DNA from: Dysgonomonas sp. ZJ279 | GTDB taxonomy: Bacteria; Bacteroidota; Bacteroidia; Bacteroidales; Dysgonomonadaceae | Direction: 5' to 3' | Length of the DNA: 64,000 nucleotides | Assembly (NCBI RefSeq): GCF_011039205.1 | Contig: NZ_JAAKEL010000005.1 | Span: forward strand, 62,001-126,000 | Shown here: piece after piece, positions 53,138-61,862 of the stretch | Layout: every line of letters begins with the position of its first letter | Position numbering within the stretch: the stretch's first letter is position 1 | Program-made: the position numbers and the translations under genes | Notes under the pieces: model-generated | Told to the model about the DNA's origin: nothing | Seen by the model: only the letters and a program-made list of their open reading frames with translations | Databases searched by the model: none

Positions 53138-53563
53138 ATGTTTACACACAAAAGTTACTTAAAACTAGGGGATGTCTTAGGAACAGACATTCTTTCTCTC
53201 CTTGATGGCGGTTATGAATTGGCTAACTGCGAATTCTCATTTCAGCAAGGAATAGATGACACAGGCAAAGCCTCTACACAAGTGTTTGGAGGGACATTGT
53301 CCTTAACATTACCCATGCTCCCACCCAAACCCATCATAGAATGGGCTCTGAACTCACGCAAGTATTTGAAAGGCGCTATTGTATTGCTCAATGACCATGA
53401 TGAACCAGTAGAGAAAATCTGGTTCGAAAATGCCGCCTGTATTAGTTTAGACGTTGACTACACTCAACGAGGAGAGTCTTATATGACTACAAAAATAGAG
53501 GTACAGGCAGAGAGTCTGCTTCTTGATAACGGGTTAGACTTCGACAACGAGTGGGTAAAATAA
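53138..53563 (+). CDS. Type VI secretion tube protein Hcp/TssD (first copy)
   Basis: 141 residues, no signal peptide. It fits the Bacteroidetes TssD family: MFTHKSYLKLGDVLG opening, ANCEFSFQQGIDDTGKAST, QVFGGTLSLTLPMLPPKPIIEWAL and a C-terminal beta tail (IEVQAESLLLDNGLDFDNEW). Hcp hexamers stack as the inner tube of the contractile injection machine and can carry cargo. No other core type VI genes (TssB/C/K/H/M) are in the window, so this is an orphan hcp locus. It follows a strong hairpin. Confidence 0.85.
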   Translation: MFTHKSYLKLGDVLGTDILSLLDGGYELANCEFSFQQGIDDTGKASTQVFGGTLSLTLPMLPPKPIIEWALNSRKYLKGAIVLLNDHDEPVEKIWFENAACISLDVDYTQRGESYMTTKIEVQAESLLLDNGLDFDNEWVK

Positions 53564-53587
53564 CAATAACACAAAATATTACAAAGC

Positions 53588-54028
53588 ATGAAAATTAATC
53601 CGTCAGCAGCCGTATCGGCAATAAAAAATATGTTCCCGTTTGTAGATTCGCATGTAAATGCATTTTTTTCTTTGGACGGAAAAGAGTATGAAATAGAGCA
53701 TTTTAATGTGTCTTTTCGTCAGCCTGTGGATCATAAGGGACAGCCACAAAGTGAAACAAAAGGTGGAATAATACATATTAATATTACACAAGGAGCAGAT
53801 TATAATTTATACGATTGGGCAAAAAGAGAAAATAAGAGAAAAAACGGTAAAGTTCTTTTCCGAACAGAAACAGCGGGTACTGTACTCGAAGTTGTTTTTA
53901 CTAATGCAAATTGTATAAGGCTTACTCGATCAATTGATTCTTTTTCAGGGACAAAGACATCTTTAGTTATAGCTCCTGAAAAGGTATCAATGAATGGGAT
54001 TACTCATGAAAATAAATGGAGGGAGTAA
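53588..54028 (+). CDS. Second Hcp/TssD-like protein, cargo-linked
   Basis: 146 residues, homologous to the previous Hcp across its length: SFRQPVDHKGQPQSETKGGI aligns with SFQQGIDDTGKASTQVFGGT, WAKRENKRKNGKVLF with ALNSRKYLKGAIVLL, and GITHENKWRE with GLDFDNEWVK. The sequence has strongly diverged, so it is a specialised tube or cargo-adaptor copy. The next gene starts 3 bases after its stop. A truncated version of this copy is found again at 55318-55656. Confidence 0.8.
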   Translation: MKINPSAAVSAIKNMFPFVDSHVNAFFSLDGKEYEIEHFNVSFRQPVDHKGQPQSETKGGIIHINITQGADYNLYDWAKRENKRKNGKVLFRTETAGTVLEVVFTNANCIRLTRSIDSFSGTKTSLVIAPEKVSMNGITHENKWRE

Positions 54029-54031
54029 AGT

Positions 54032-54838
54032 ATGCCAGAACCAATAATGAGTAGAGAGCAATTTTTTACATCTGTTAAATCAGGCGGTAGGCCTACTGGT
54101 GTTATTGCAAATTTAGGCTTTGTTACTTGGAGAACTTCTATAAATAAAGATTCCGTTCCAACATCTTTAATCATAAATCCTGTATATAACCGCAAAGGGT
54201 TAACTTATTACTCTGAAACACATATTGCTGAAATTACACCTATTGTCGAAAAAGATGTAAAAACAGGTAAATATGAGATTCTGAGTGATTATAGTAAAGT
54301 ACAAACAGCAACAGTTATTCCGCTTCCGCCACCTGCACTGCCAATATTCCCTGTTGGAGGTACAGCTGGCTATGAGGCACCTAGAATAACATCTCAAGAT
54401 TTACAAAGATGGTCTCATGATACAAAAATGTTTATGTTGGCAATGGGAATGGCAACTTACATCATTGGGCGAGAAGAATATTTCACATGGAAAGACTTAT
54501 TTCTAAATCAAGCTACAGGGACATCCAGAGAAGCTTGGAACAATCAACAAAAAAGAGAAAGGGAAGCCGAAGAGTTTGCACGATTGCAAGGGATTGGACA
54601 CAAAACGATGCTAAATAATAATATATCAAATCCTCCTCCTGATGGTGGATTTGATCCCAAAAGACCTTTCAATGAAATATCTTTGGGCACGAAGATAGTG
54701 ATAGGAATTACTGCAGGAGCATTTATTCTAAAAAGCATATTCTATCCGGAAGAAGAAGTCGTTGATAAAAACAAAATAAAAAGTCTCGAAGAAAAAAAAG
54801 AGAAGCTAAAAGAGTCATTAGAAAATGGAAAAAAATAA
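54032..54838 (+). CDS. Candidate type VI effector (membrane-acting), cassette 1
   Basis: 268 residues. Residues about 5-35 (IMSREQFFTSVKSGGRPTGV, LGFVTWRTS) share a pattern with the second effector (ISQAEFEHRCKLGATQD.., LGYVYWTSRAG). The Pro-rich IPLPPPALPIFPVG follows. The C-terminal half has one clear membrane helix (about 232-250, TKIVIGITAGAFILKSIFY), a helical segment near 130 (MFMLAMGMATYII), and a charged tail. The gene follows the second hcp after 3 bases and overlaps the next gene by 14 bases. A pore-forming toxin is inferred from context; no enzyme motif is seen. Confidence 0.6.
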   Translation: MPEPIMSREQFFTSVKSGGRPTGVIANLGFVTWRTSINKDSVPTSLIINPVYNRKGLTYYSETHIAEITPIVEKDVKTGKYEILSDYSKVQTATVIPLPPPALPIFPVGGTAGYEAPRITSQDLQRWSHDTKMFMLAMGMATYIIGREEYFTWKDLFLNQATGTSREAWNNQQKREREAEEFARLQGIGHKTMLNNNISNPPPDGGFDPKRPFNEISLGTKIVIGITAGAFILKSIFYPEEEVVDKNKIKSLEEKKEKLKESLENGKK

Positions 54839-55319
54839 ACTCAGATTAATTTTAAATACAATTTATTATTTAATTGCTTTATTCCTAATTATCAGAGTAT
54901 TTTTATATCAGTATATCCCATACTCATTTAAGATTTACTGTACTATTGGGGTTGCTATAGCACTTATGTCCATAATCGTATTAGAAATTATAATCTATAA
55001 AAAAAAGAAAAAGAACCAGTCCGAAAAACCTAAAAAGATTGTAATTCCAGAGAAGATGGAGATGCACCAAAAGGTAATAAGACAGAGAAAAATGAAAACG
55101 AATATGCTATACAAATTAAGCTATTACTCATACGTGATAGTTTACAATTCATTTTTCTTTTATCTTTCTTTTCTCCTAATGCTCACCTTATTTGAAGTTG
55201 AAATACATGAAGTTTTATATTACATATTTTTCGTGTTGTTAGGTATGTTAATAGGATATTTTATATCTGATAAAGCAAGAACTTACTTGAGAAAGAATCA
55301 CGAACAAAATAAAAATTGA
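54825..55319 (+). CDS. Candidate membrane immunity protein, cassette 1
   Basis: 164 residues with four membrane helices (about 5-25, 30-50, 103-123, 127-145) and Lys-rich loops (KKKKKNQSEKPKK). It overlaps the effector by 14 bases, the tight coupling seen in toxin-immunity pairs. A membrane protein blocking a pore-forming toxin from within the inner membrane is the natural reading. No family is recognised. Confidence 0.55.
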   Translation: MEKNKLRLILNTIYYLIALFLIIRVFLYQYIPYSFKIYCTIGVAIALMSIIVLEIIIYKKKKKNQSEKPKKIVIPEKMEMHQKVIRQRKMKTNMLYKLSYYSYVIVYNSFFFYLSFLLMLTLFEVEIHEVLYYIFFVLLGMLIGYFISDKARTYLRKNHEQNKN

Positions 55320-55656
55320 TATAGAGCATTTCAATATTCGATTTACCCAAGAGCTTGATCACAAAGGACAACCACAACATGAAACAACAGGTGGACAGAT
55401 ATTCCTTTCTATGACTCAGTCTATACATGAAAATCTATATGACTGGGCGAAGCGTGAGAGTAAAAGAAAAGATGGTAAAATTCTTTTCAAGACAGAAACA
55501 GCAGGTACAGTACTCGAAGTCGTATTTACCAATGCAAACTGTATTAATCTGAAACGAAAGATAAACGCTTATTCGGGTACTGAAACTACTATGGTTATCG
55601 CAGCAGAAACCGTTTCACTCAACGGTATCACTCACGATAACAAATGGAGGGATTAA
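55318..55656 (+). pseudogene. 5'-truncated hcp/tssD remnant opening cassette 2
   Basis: Right after the immunity stop (TGA at 55317-55319), the frame GAT-ATA-GAG reads DIEHFNIRFTQELDHKGQPQ and then the rest of the second Hcp (NLYDWAKRESKRKDGKILF.., GITHDNKWRD). It lacks the first 35-40 residues of the 146-residue copy. The frame has no stop, so a shorter product from ATG at 55411 (81 residues) is possible. At the break the DNA changes from the immunity gene to hcp with no gap, which shows a recombination joint. Confidence 0.75.
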
Positions 55657-55659
55657 GAT

Positions 55660-56682
55660 ATGGCTGAAAGAATATCGCAAGCAGAATTCGAACACAGGTG
55701 TAAGTTGGGTGCTACTCAAGATGTATTGGTAGATGGACTGGGCTATGTGTATTGGACGTCGAGAGCAGGCACAGCAATTGGTCCGTGGGGAAATAAAGGT
55801 TCCGGCAAAACCCGAGCTTATATCCTACCCGTAGTATTACCCAAACGGGGAATGCCCGATTTGTATCTTGATTGTGCCAAAGTAGCAATCGTGTTACCGG
55901 CCTTTCTCGATCCTGATTTTGGAGCACGGAAAAAAGAATCGGAAGAAAAGTTACAAGAACTCTTTAAGAAACATTATACAGATCAATCGACTAACAAACT
56001 GGATGAGTGGAGCTACAATAAAATAAAAAGGAGAATTGAAGAAGGTAGCATATCTATGGCTGACGAAATGCCTTTAGATATCAAATATTCAGATGAACTA
56101 GTCAATTATTTTGATTATCACACAGGATATGATTCGAGGAAGGTGTATGCATCGGAGATAAAAGAACAGGAATGGGATTGGCAAAGTAGAAGAGATGAAT
56201 ATTTAGCTGGAGAGGGTCGTAATATGCTTATGTCTAGTGTCCTGCCATCACTGAATATGATTGGTGGAGTAGGTGTGTCTATCGCAAAGATGACAACTTT
56301 AGCCGGACAAGGGAAGTATATAACATCTAAGGGATTAGTTAGAGAAATATCTACCCTATCTAAATTAACTAAACATGCACAGCCTTATGCTCAAACTGGG
56401 CGATTTATAAGATATGGAGGATATTTTAGTCTTTTTGCAGGTGGATATTTAGACTATGTAGCATACGATAATAATGAAATTAGTGGAGCGAAGGTTGCTG
56501 CAAATTCGGGAGTAACAGTAGCAGGGTTGGTTATTGGTGCATTAGTGAGTGGCTGGGTCGCCTTGACTCTTAGTGTTGGATATTTTGGCATAGATCAATA
56601 TTATCCCGGTGGATGGGAAGGTTATGGCAAAGATGAAATGGAGAGAAACAGGACCAGACCCTATGCTGGTCCTAAATATTAA
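55660..56682 (+). CDS. Candidate type VI effector, cassette 2
   Basis: 340 residues. The gene starts 3 bases after the truncated hcp stop, the same spacing as in cassette 1. The N-terminal region is shared with the first effector (ISQAEFEHRCKLGATQDVLV). A charged middle follows, then hydrophobic segments (about 190-215, 255-275 and 286-312, GVTVAGLVIGALVSGWVALT). The end reads YYPGGWEGYGKDEMERN. A YYPGGW-type end is what I remember in several Bacteroidetes toxins. Membrane attack is inferred from the hydrophobic helices. Confidence 0.6.
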   Translation: MAERISQAEFEHRCKLGATQDVLVDGLGYVYWTSRAGTAIGPWGNKGSGKTRAYILPVVLPKRGMPDLYLDCAKVAIVLPAFLDPDFGARKKESEEKLQELFKKHYTDQSTNKLDEWSYNKIKRRIEEGSISMADEMPLDIKYSDELVNYFDYHTGYDSRKVYASEIKEQEWDWQSRRDEYLAGEGRNMLMSSVLPSLNMIGGVGVSIAKMTTLAGQGKYITSKGLVREISTLSKLTKHAQPYAQTGRFIRYGGYFSLFAGGYLDYVAYDNNEISGAKVAANSGVTVAGLVIGALVSGWVALTLSVGYFGIDQYYPGGWEGYGKDEMERNRTRPYAGPKY

Positions 56683-56690
56683 ATGATATT

Positions 56691-57095
56691 ATGTTGAAAT
56701 TATTTCGTTATGCATTTTACAGAGCATATAAATTAATGCTTTCAATGGGTCGGAAAAATACAGAGGCATTAATAGTATTATTATCTTTCCCCATAATAGC
56801 GAATATTGAAATAATAAAGAATATTATTTGTATTGTTATGCATTATCCATATCCTAAAACAACATTATTTTATAAAATATTTATTGTTTTAACATGCATT
56901 GCTATTATATGTGCAATGCATTGCTATCTAGCAACTAATAAAAGGATGAAAGTTATATTTAAAGAGTTTGAAGATATTACCAATAAAGAAAAACATATAC
57001 TGAATGTTCTCTATTTTCTCTATTTAACAGTGTCTTTCACTTTGGCTATTTATTTATCTAATATTATCAGAGCTAAGGAATATTTAAACTGGTAA
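56691..57095 (+). CDS. Candidate membrane immunity protein, subfamily A, copy 1
   Basis: 134 residues with four hydrophobic regions and a conserved end (FKEFEDITNKEKHILNVLYF, then SFTLAIYLSNIIRAKEYLNW). It follows effector 2 by 8 bases. It is closely similar to the copy at 58106 (same length, same C-terminal 40 residues), less so to 57106 and 57585. It is probably the cognate immunity protein of the second effector. No named family. Confidence 0.55.
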   Translation: MLKLFRYAFYRAYKLMLSMGRKNTEALIVLLSFPIIANIEIIKNIICIVMHYPYPKTTLFYKIFIVLTCIAIICAMHCYLATNKRMKVIFKEFEDITNKEKHILNVLYFLYLTVSFTLAIYLSNIIRAKEYLNW

Positions 57096-57105
57096 AGATT
57101 AAAAT

Positions 57106-57522
57106 ATGTTGAAATCATTTAGATACGCATATTATTATCTATTTTATTTCATATATAGATTTATAGAGAATTGGAGTTTTCCAAGATTTTGGAGCGAATG
57201 GAAAACTTCGGCATTTATAAATATGACAGTTGCCGTCATTTATGGTTGTATATTTTTATATTGCGAATTATTTTTTAAAAGCTCAATGCTAAAAACGATT
57301 ATGGATAATGCTTTATTACCTGTTGGAATAGGAATTTGCGTATTATCCGGTTACTTAGATTTCATGTTATTTCATAATAAGAATCAATGGCGACAAATTG
57401 TGAAGAAGTATGATAAACTATCTAAAAAGAAAAAAACAATTCGCTCAATACTAGTAATTTTTTTTATAGCTCTCATATATGGAAACTTCGTTTTATCTAT
57501 ATATTTAAATGAACATTCTTAA
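57106..57522 (+). CDS. Candidate membrane immunity protein, subfamily B, copy 1
   Basis: 138 residues. It opens MLKSFRYAYYYLFYFIYRFI and has WSFPRFWSEWK at about 24-34, then two helices, a charged KKYDKLSKKKKTI segment and a C-terminal helix. WSFPxFWS is shared with the next gene. It resembles subfamily A at the start and in the (K/E)F/YD-x-L-x-KK layout, so all four genes are one family. Confidence 0.5.
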   Translation: MLKSFRYAYYYLFYFIYRFIENWSFPRFWSEWKTSAFINMTVAVIYGCIFLYCELFFKSSMLKTIMDNALLPVGIGICVLSGYLDFMLFHNKNQWRQIVKKYDKLSKKKKTIRSILVIFFIALIYGNFVLSIYLNEHS

Positions 57523-57584
57523 GTATTAGAAGATTATGAAAAATATTGTGTTCCGCACCCATATGGGCGTCTTAGATAAAGAAA

Positions 57585-58001
57585 ATGAAAATATTAAAAG
57601 CATACCAATATTTGTTTTATAAACTCTATAGATCATTTGAGAAATGGAGTTTTCCTGTATTTTGGAGTGATGTAAAGGCAGCGTCAACAATAAGTATTTT
57701 ATTATTTTTTACTATATTTTCTTTTTTCATTTATTATCAAGTATTTATTGATCGATATGCTCATTTATCAGATAGCAATTTCGAGATTTATATCTTTTTT
57801 GCAATAACAGCTATAATGAATTATTTTTTATTCTATAAAAATAAAAAATGGAAGAAAATTATAAAAGAATTCGATCAGCTTCCTCAAAAGAAAAATAGAA
57901 TCGGTTCTGTATTAGTTATTCTTTTCCTTATATTAGTAATGGGCAATTTTGGATTTGCTATTTATATGCTAAGCCAAATAGATTGGAGTTTATATAGGTA
58001 A
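57585..58001 (+). CDS. Candidate membrane immunity protein, subfamily B, copy 2
   Basis: 138 residues, same length as the previous gene; WSFPVFWSDVK and IKEFDQLPQKKNRIGSVLV align with WSFPRFWSEWK and VKKYDKLSKKKKTIRSILV. The C-terminal helix ends MLSQIDWSLYR. Subfamily B copies would protect against effectors no longer encoded here. A short sequence of no clear gene (57523-57584) lies before it. Confidence 0.5.
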   Translation: MKILKAYQYLFYKLYRSFEKWSFPVFWSDVKAASTISILLFFTIFSFFIYYQVFIDRYAHLSDSNFEIYIFFAITAIMNYFLFYKNKKWKKIIKEFDQLPQKKNRIGSVLVILFLILVMGNFGFAIYMLSQIDWSLYR

Positions 58002-58010
58002 TAAAAGAAG

Positions 58011-58097
58011 TCTAATTACCTTGGTGGGTGGGAAGGTTATGGTAAAGATGAAATGTAGAGAAACGGAACCAGACCTTACGCAGGGCTTAAATATTAA
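58011..58097 (+). pseudogene. Decayed 3' end of a type VI effector gene
   Basis: The frame reads SNYLGGWEGYGKDEM, then TAG at 58056-58058, then RNGTRPYAGLKY and TAA at 58095-58097. It aligns codon by codon with the end of the 55660 effector (QYYPGGWEGYGKDEM-E-RNRTRPYAGPKY), where the stop replaces GAG. Only 29 codons are left, so the body of this effector was deleted. The immunity-like gene at 58106 starts 8 bases after it, the same spacing as after the intact effector. Confidence 0.85.
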
Positions 58098-58105
58098 ATT
58101 GTTTT

Positions 58106-58510
58106 ATGCTAAAGTTACTTAGATACGCATTTTATAGAGCATATAGGTTCGGTTCTTCTTATGGAAGAAATGATGCTACGCCATTGATAGTATTATTATC
58201 TATGCCCATTATAGCCAATGTCTATATTGTAAAAGACAGTTTTCATATTATAATGCGTTATCCATATCTTAAATCAACATTATATGATAAAATATTATTA
58301 GGTATAGAGTACGTTATATTATTCACACTATTATACCGATATTTAGCATCGAAAAAAAGAATAAAAGTTATATTTAAAGAGTTTGAAGATATTTCCAATA
58401 AAGAAAAATATATACTGAATATTCTCTACTTTCTATATTTAATAGTGTCTTTCACTTTGGCTATTTGTCTATCTAATATTATCAGAGCTAAGGAGTATTT
58501 AAACTGGTAA
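58106..58510 (+). CDS. Candidate membrane immunity protein, subfamily A, copy 2
   Basis: 134 residues, the close paralogue of 56691 (RYAFYRAYRFGSSYGRND.., LIVLLSMPIIANVYIVKD.., KEFEDISNKEKYILNILYF and an identical last 14 residues with one change). It is retained after its effector was deleted, so it is an orphan immunity gene. It is convergent with rnhB, ending 9 bases before it. Confidence 0.55.
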   Translation: MLKLLRYAFYRAYRFGSSYGRNDATPLIVLLSMPIIANVYIVKDSFHIIMRYPYLKSTLYDKILLGIEYVILFTLLYRYLASKKRIKVIFKEFEDISNKEKYILNILYFLYLIVSFTLAICLSNIIRAKEYLNW

Positions 58511-58519
58511 AAGGAGACT

Positions 58520-59119
58520 TCAAAATTCCAATTTCAATTGCTTATCCGTAAGATTGAATGTCAATCGATGATAAGGAGTCACACCATGCAGTTCTATTGC
58601 GTGACGATGTTTTTTAGTCGGATAACCTTTGTTGCTGCACCAATCATAATTGGGATAGTCTGCATCCAGTTGAGTCATGAAATCATCTCTGTATGTTTTG
58701 GCTAAGATAGATGCCGCTGCAATAGGCAGCAACTTGCCATCACCTTTTACTACACAAGTGTGGGGTATGTCTTCATATTTCTTGAAACGATTACCATCTA
58801 TCAGCAGATGCTCAGGACGCACTTTTAATGCTGCTACGGCACGTTGCATAGCCAGAAATGAAGCATTAAGAATATTTATCTCGTCTATCTCCTTGTGATC
58901 CACTATGCCTACTGCCCATGCAATAGCTTTTTCCTCTATATAAGGGCGCAATTCGTAGCGCTTCTTTTCGGTCAACTGTTTAGAGTCGTTCAGATCAGTA
59001 CATATAAAATCGGGAGGTAGTATAACAGCCGCTGCAAATACCGGTCCGGCAAGGCAGCCGCGCCCTGCTTCGTCACATCCGGCTTCTATTAAATCGGGGT
59101 ATAGAGATAGTTCTAGCAT
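58520..59119 (-). CDS. rnhB: Ribonuclease HII
   Basis: 199 residues. The N-terminal [15 protein letters not shown] carries the D-E-A-G-R-G active-site motif; further catalytic Asp are in LLIDGNRF and [13 protein letters not shown]. It removes single ribonucleotides from DNA and RNA primers. The start is 2 bases before the stop of the next gene (59122), so the two may be co-transcribed. Confidence 0.95.
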   Translation of the reverse strand: MLELSLYPDLIEAGCDEAGRGCLAGPVFAAAVILPPDFICTDLNDSKQLTEKKRYELRPYIEEKAIAWAVGIVDHKEIDEINILNASFLAMQRAVAALKVRPEHLLIDGNRFKKYEDIPHTCVVKGDGKLLPIAAASILAKTYRDDFMTQLDADYPNYDWCSNKGYPTKKHRHAIELHGVTPYHRLTFNLTDKQLKLEF

Positions 59120-59121
59120 CG

Positions 59122-60366
59122 TTAAAAAGTAATTGTTACATTGTTGTCGGCAGGGAAGAAATCCAGTTCAATATCATTCGTATCCACTGGAGAGTCGAGC
59201 GTAAGCGATAACTGCTGAATCCATTTTCTCATATCATCAGTCATTTTTTCGTCACCATAAGCATGTTGAACAAATACCTGACCCATAACTTTTGCCATCC
59301 TGCTGACAACCGTATCGGGTAAGCCAAAGCCCATATTCCTTATCTTTTGAGTCGCCAATCTTTCGGATAACTGTTCCATCCGTATTTTGTTATTTACGCC
59401 CAAAGAAGGATCTTGGGGGATCGACATTACATTAAATGTTGAAATATTCATACTCGTTGGCGAGTAATCGATAGAGCGATAAGAGAAAGGGTAGGAGCAC
59501 AATGTTCCTGTTTCAATATCGTAAATCGTATTTCCTTTGTCGGAAGTAAAAGCCGTAATATCATTGGCATGAAAATGACCTGTGAAGATTGCTTTCATAC
59601 CTTTATCTGCAAACAAGGGGGCAAGTCGCTGCCAGTCGTCTACCAGATAGTCTTTGAAAAATGTAGACTGATACATGATGTGTTCGACCAATCCCCAGTG
59701 CATCATGCCCAGAACTTGTATATTCTTTTCTTTAGCTTCGTCCAGAATCTCTATAACCCACTTTTCAGTTTCGGGAGATAGTTTCCCCGACGAAAGGCTT
59801 CGGGTGGTGTATTCTTTATAGCGGGCTACATCGATAGCTAAAAGCCATGTGCTGTTATCCAGTTGAGCGACATAACTTAGTGATGCCGTATCGCGTTTCA
59901 AAGCCGTTCCATAACCGCAATCTTTATAAATATCTGCAAATTCTTGAGGAGAGACATTATCTACCGGCTCGGCCTTATCGCCTTCAAATCTTACGGCATT
60001 GGGCATATTGATGTCGTGATTGCCCGGAATGACAAAAACCTTCGTTCCTCTATCCTGCAACGGTTTCAGTCTTGCCCTGAAATCGAGATGGCTCTGTTTT
60101 TCACCGTCTTTAGTCATATCACCACTTACGAGCAATATATCCAGCGGTTTATTCTCATTGTAATAAGCCAGAACCTGATCTAACACTTGGGGAACAGCTT
60201 TTATATTCTTTCCGCTGGATGCAATATAATTGTTTATTGCATTGCCGTCGTCCATCAGTCTCTCCGAAAGATAATGTGTGTCTGATATTACGCCGATTTT
60301 CAGAGGTTGAGATGCCGATAATCCGAGCGAAAGGATGAGAAGAATATAGAATATTATGTATCTCAT
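59122..60366 (-). CDS. Secreted calcineurin-like metallophosphoesterase
   Basis: 414 residues with a signal peptide (ending LSASQ). All metal-binding motifs of the fold are present: [10 protein letters not shown] (D-x-H), [15 protein letters not shown] (G-D), [10 protein letters not shown] (G-N-H-D), GMMHWGL and [13 protein letters not shown] (G-H-x-H). The C-terminal 120 residues form an extra domain. It acts outside the cytoplasm on phosphate esters, substrate unknown. Upstream of rnhB on the same strand. Confidence 0.88.
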   Translation of the reverse strand: MRYIIFYILLILSLGLSASQPLKIGVISDTHYLSERLMDDGNAINNYIASSGKNIKAVPQVLDQVLAYYNENKPLDILLVSGDMTKDGEKQSHLDFRARLKPLQDRGTKVFVIPGNHDINMPNAVRFEGDKAEPVDNVSPQEFADIYKDCGYGTALKRDTASLSYVAQLDNSTWLLAIDVARYKEYTTRSLSSGKLSPETEKWVIEILDEAKEKNIQVLGMMHWGLVEHIMYQSTFFKDYLVDDWQRLAPLFADKGMKAIFTGHFHANDITAFTSDKGNTIYDIETGTLCSYPFSYRSIDYSPTSMNISTFNVMSIPQDPSLGVNNKIRMEQLSERLATQKIRNMGFGLPDTVVSRMAKVMGQVFVQHAYGDEKMTDDMRKWIQQLSLTLDSPVDTNDIELDFFPADNNVTITF

Positions 60367-60462
60367 ACGTTATATATTAAGCAAATCTTAGCTTTTACCC
60401 AATCTGAATAAAAGCCAAGATCAACTGATTAAATAGTCAAGATACAAAGTTAATATTGTTGT

Positions 60463-61305
60463 TTAAATTCCTATCATAACACCGATAGTATATGTTCTCA
60501 AATCGGGCCCTTTATCTTTGCTAAACATCGATAAAGGAGAATAATAGCCGTAAACATGGATACCATTAATACCTGCCTGTAATCTTAACTTTAAATCGAT
60601 AGGGCGGATATTGAGATCACGCCCCATATTTTGTACAACCCTTCCGTTGTCCGTATAGAAGTTCACCTGCGACTTGGAGTAATATTTTATAAATCCGACA
60701 ACCCCGCCCGATACATGAATGCCTGATGTCTGATATTCCATCAATAGTGGTATCGTAACATAGTACACCAAGAGTTTCGATGAATTATAATTTATACCTT
60801 CGGGAGCCGGCTCGAAGCGCGTAACACCGTCTATACGGGTCAAGGCAGCATTGTCGCGGAAATGGTAGCGCGACCATTCAAAACCTATACCGCTAACAAA
60901 AAGCCAGTTCGAATTTTTTATCTGTCTGTGATAATCGAATAAGTTTAAGGTGAAGTTATGAGAACGGCTCAATTGTAAGCTGCCGTTTGGTATATCATTG
61001 TTGTTGTAATTCATAAATCCCATACCGAATCCTGTCCAATGAGGGCTCAGTTTCTTCTTCTTTTTCCACGAGAAGATAAAGTTATAATCAGCTCCGTCGA
61101 ATGCAATATTACTACTGACTTCGTTTTTTATGGGTATTATTTTTTCAGTTTCGGTAGTCGTAGCAGTCACGACTCCTGTTACAGGGTCAGTTTCGGAAAC
61201 CGTTACAACTGTTCTTATAACAGTGTCTTGAACACATACAATATCATTTGCACGCAGCGATATTACCGCAAGGCATATGAACGGGAGGATAATCAACTTT
61301 TTCAT
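60463..61305 (-). CDS. Outer-membrane beta-barrel-like protein
   Basis: 280 residues with a signal peptide (MKKLIILPFICLAVISLRAN). A Thr-rich linker (about 40-60) is followed by alternating amphipathic strands (WTGFGMGFMNYN.., WLFVSGIGFEWSRY.., LLVYYVTIPLLMEYQTSG, YGYYSPLSMFS..) ending in RTYTIGVMIGI, a barrel-like last strand. It resembles PorT/outer-membrane beta-barrel proteins. It is the last gene of a four-gene operon under an ECF sigma factor. Confidence 0.7.
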   Translation of the reverse strand: MKKLIILPFICLAVISLRANDIVCVQDTVIRTVVTVSETDPVTGVVTATTTETEKIIPIKNEVSSNIAFDGADYNFIFSWKKKKKLSPHWTGFGMGFMNYNNNDIPNGSLQLSRSHNFTLNLFDYHRQIKNSNWLFVSGIGFEWSRYHFRDNAALTRIDGVTRFEPAPEGINYNSSKLLVYYVTIPLLMEYQTSGIHVSGGVVGFIKYYSKSQVNFYTDNGRVVQNMGRDLNIRPIDLKLRLQAGINGIHVYGYYSPLSMFSKDKGPDLRTYTIGVMIGI

Positions 61306-61364
61306 ATCTATTAATTGTTTAATTTCTTACTTACACTGAGAATCTGAATGCACTTTATTATTAT

Positions 61365-61850
61365 CTATTGCAGTTTCAATCGTTTGTTATTCACATAGAT
61401 GAATAAGTCTTTGAGCTTCTGCAATTCGTATTCTAACTGTTGAGGCGGGAAATCGCCTTGCAGATATACAAGTGTTATTTTTCTCGACTTATTTTTGTAG
61501 AGAATATATTCGTTCGTTCCCGACGACTTGTTTATTCCCAAATAATACATACCCGATTCAACTTTACCGTCTTTCTTCAATTCCGATATTTTAGTTCCGT
61601 TTTGGATATCGACCTCTATGGCTTGCAGTATTTGTTGGTTTTTCCTGTCACTTTCGTCCATAATAAGGCTCTTGTAAAGAGTAATCTTACTCCCCTGCGA
61701 AAGTATGTCTGTCGACAATTGTACCAAAACCGATCCATCCTGTTTGCCATATTCATCAAAGACAGTTTTTATCTTCAGATGATTTTGAGCAAATGCACCA
61801 AGGGCGATCATTTGTGTCATACAGAGTAATATTAATATTTTATATTTCAT
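61365..61850 (-). CDS. Secreted protein of the ECF operon
   Basis: 161 residues with a signal peptide (MKYKILILLCMTQMIALGAFA). Mature part: alternating strands (LKIKTVFDEYGKQDGSVLVQL, SKITLYKSLIMDE) and a C-terminal helix (QQLEYELQKLKDLFIYVNNKR). I see no named domain; the N-terminal 60 mature residues have the look of a DUF4252-type beta sandwich. It is between the anti-sigma-like gene and the outer-membrane protein. Confidence 0.55.
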   Translation of the reverse strand: MKYKILILLCMTQMIALGAFAQNHLKIKTVFDEYGKQDGSVLVQLSTDILSQGSKITLYKSLIMDESDRKNQQILQAIEVDIQNGTKISELKKDGKVESGMYYLGINKSSGTNEYILYKNKSRKITLVYLQGDFPPQQLEYELQKLKDLFIYVNNKRLKLQ

Positions 61851-61862
61851 CGCTTGTTGATT

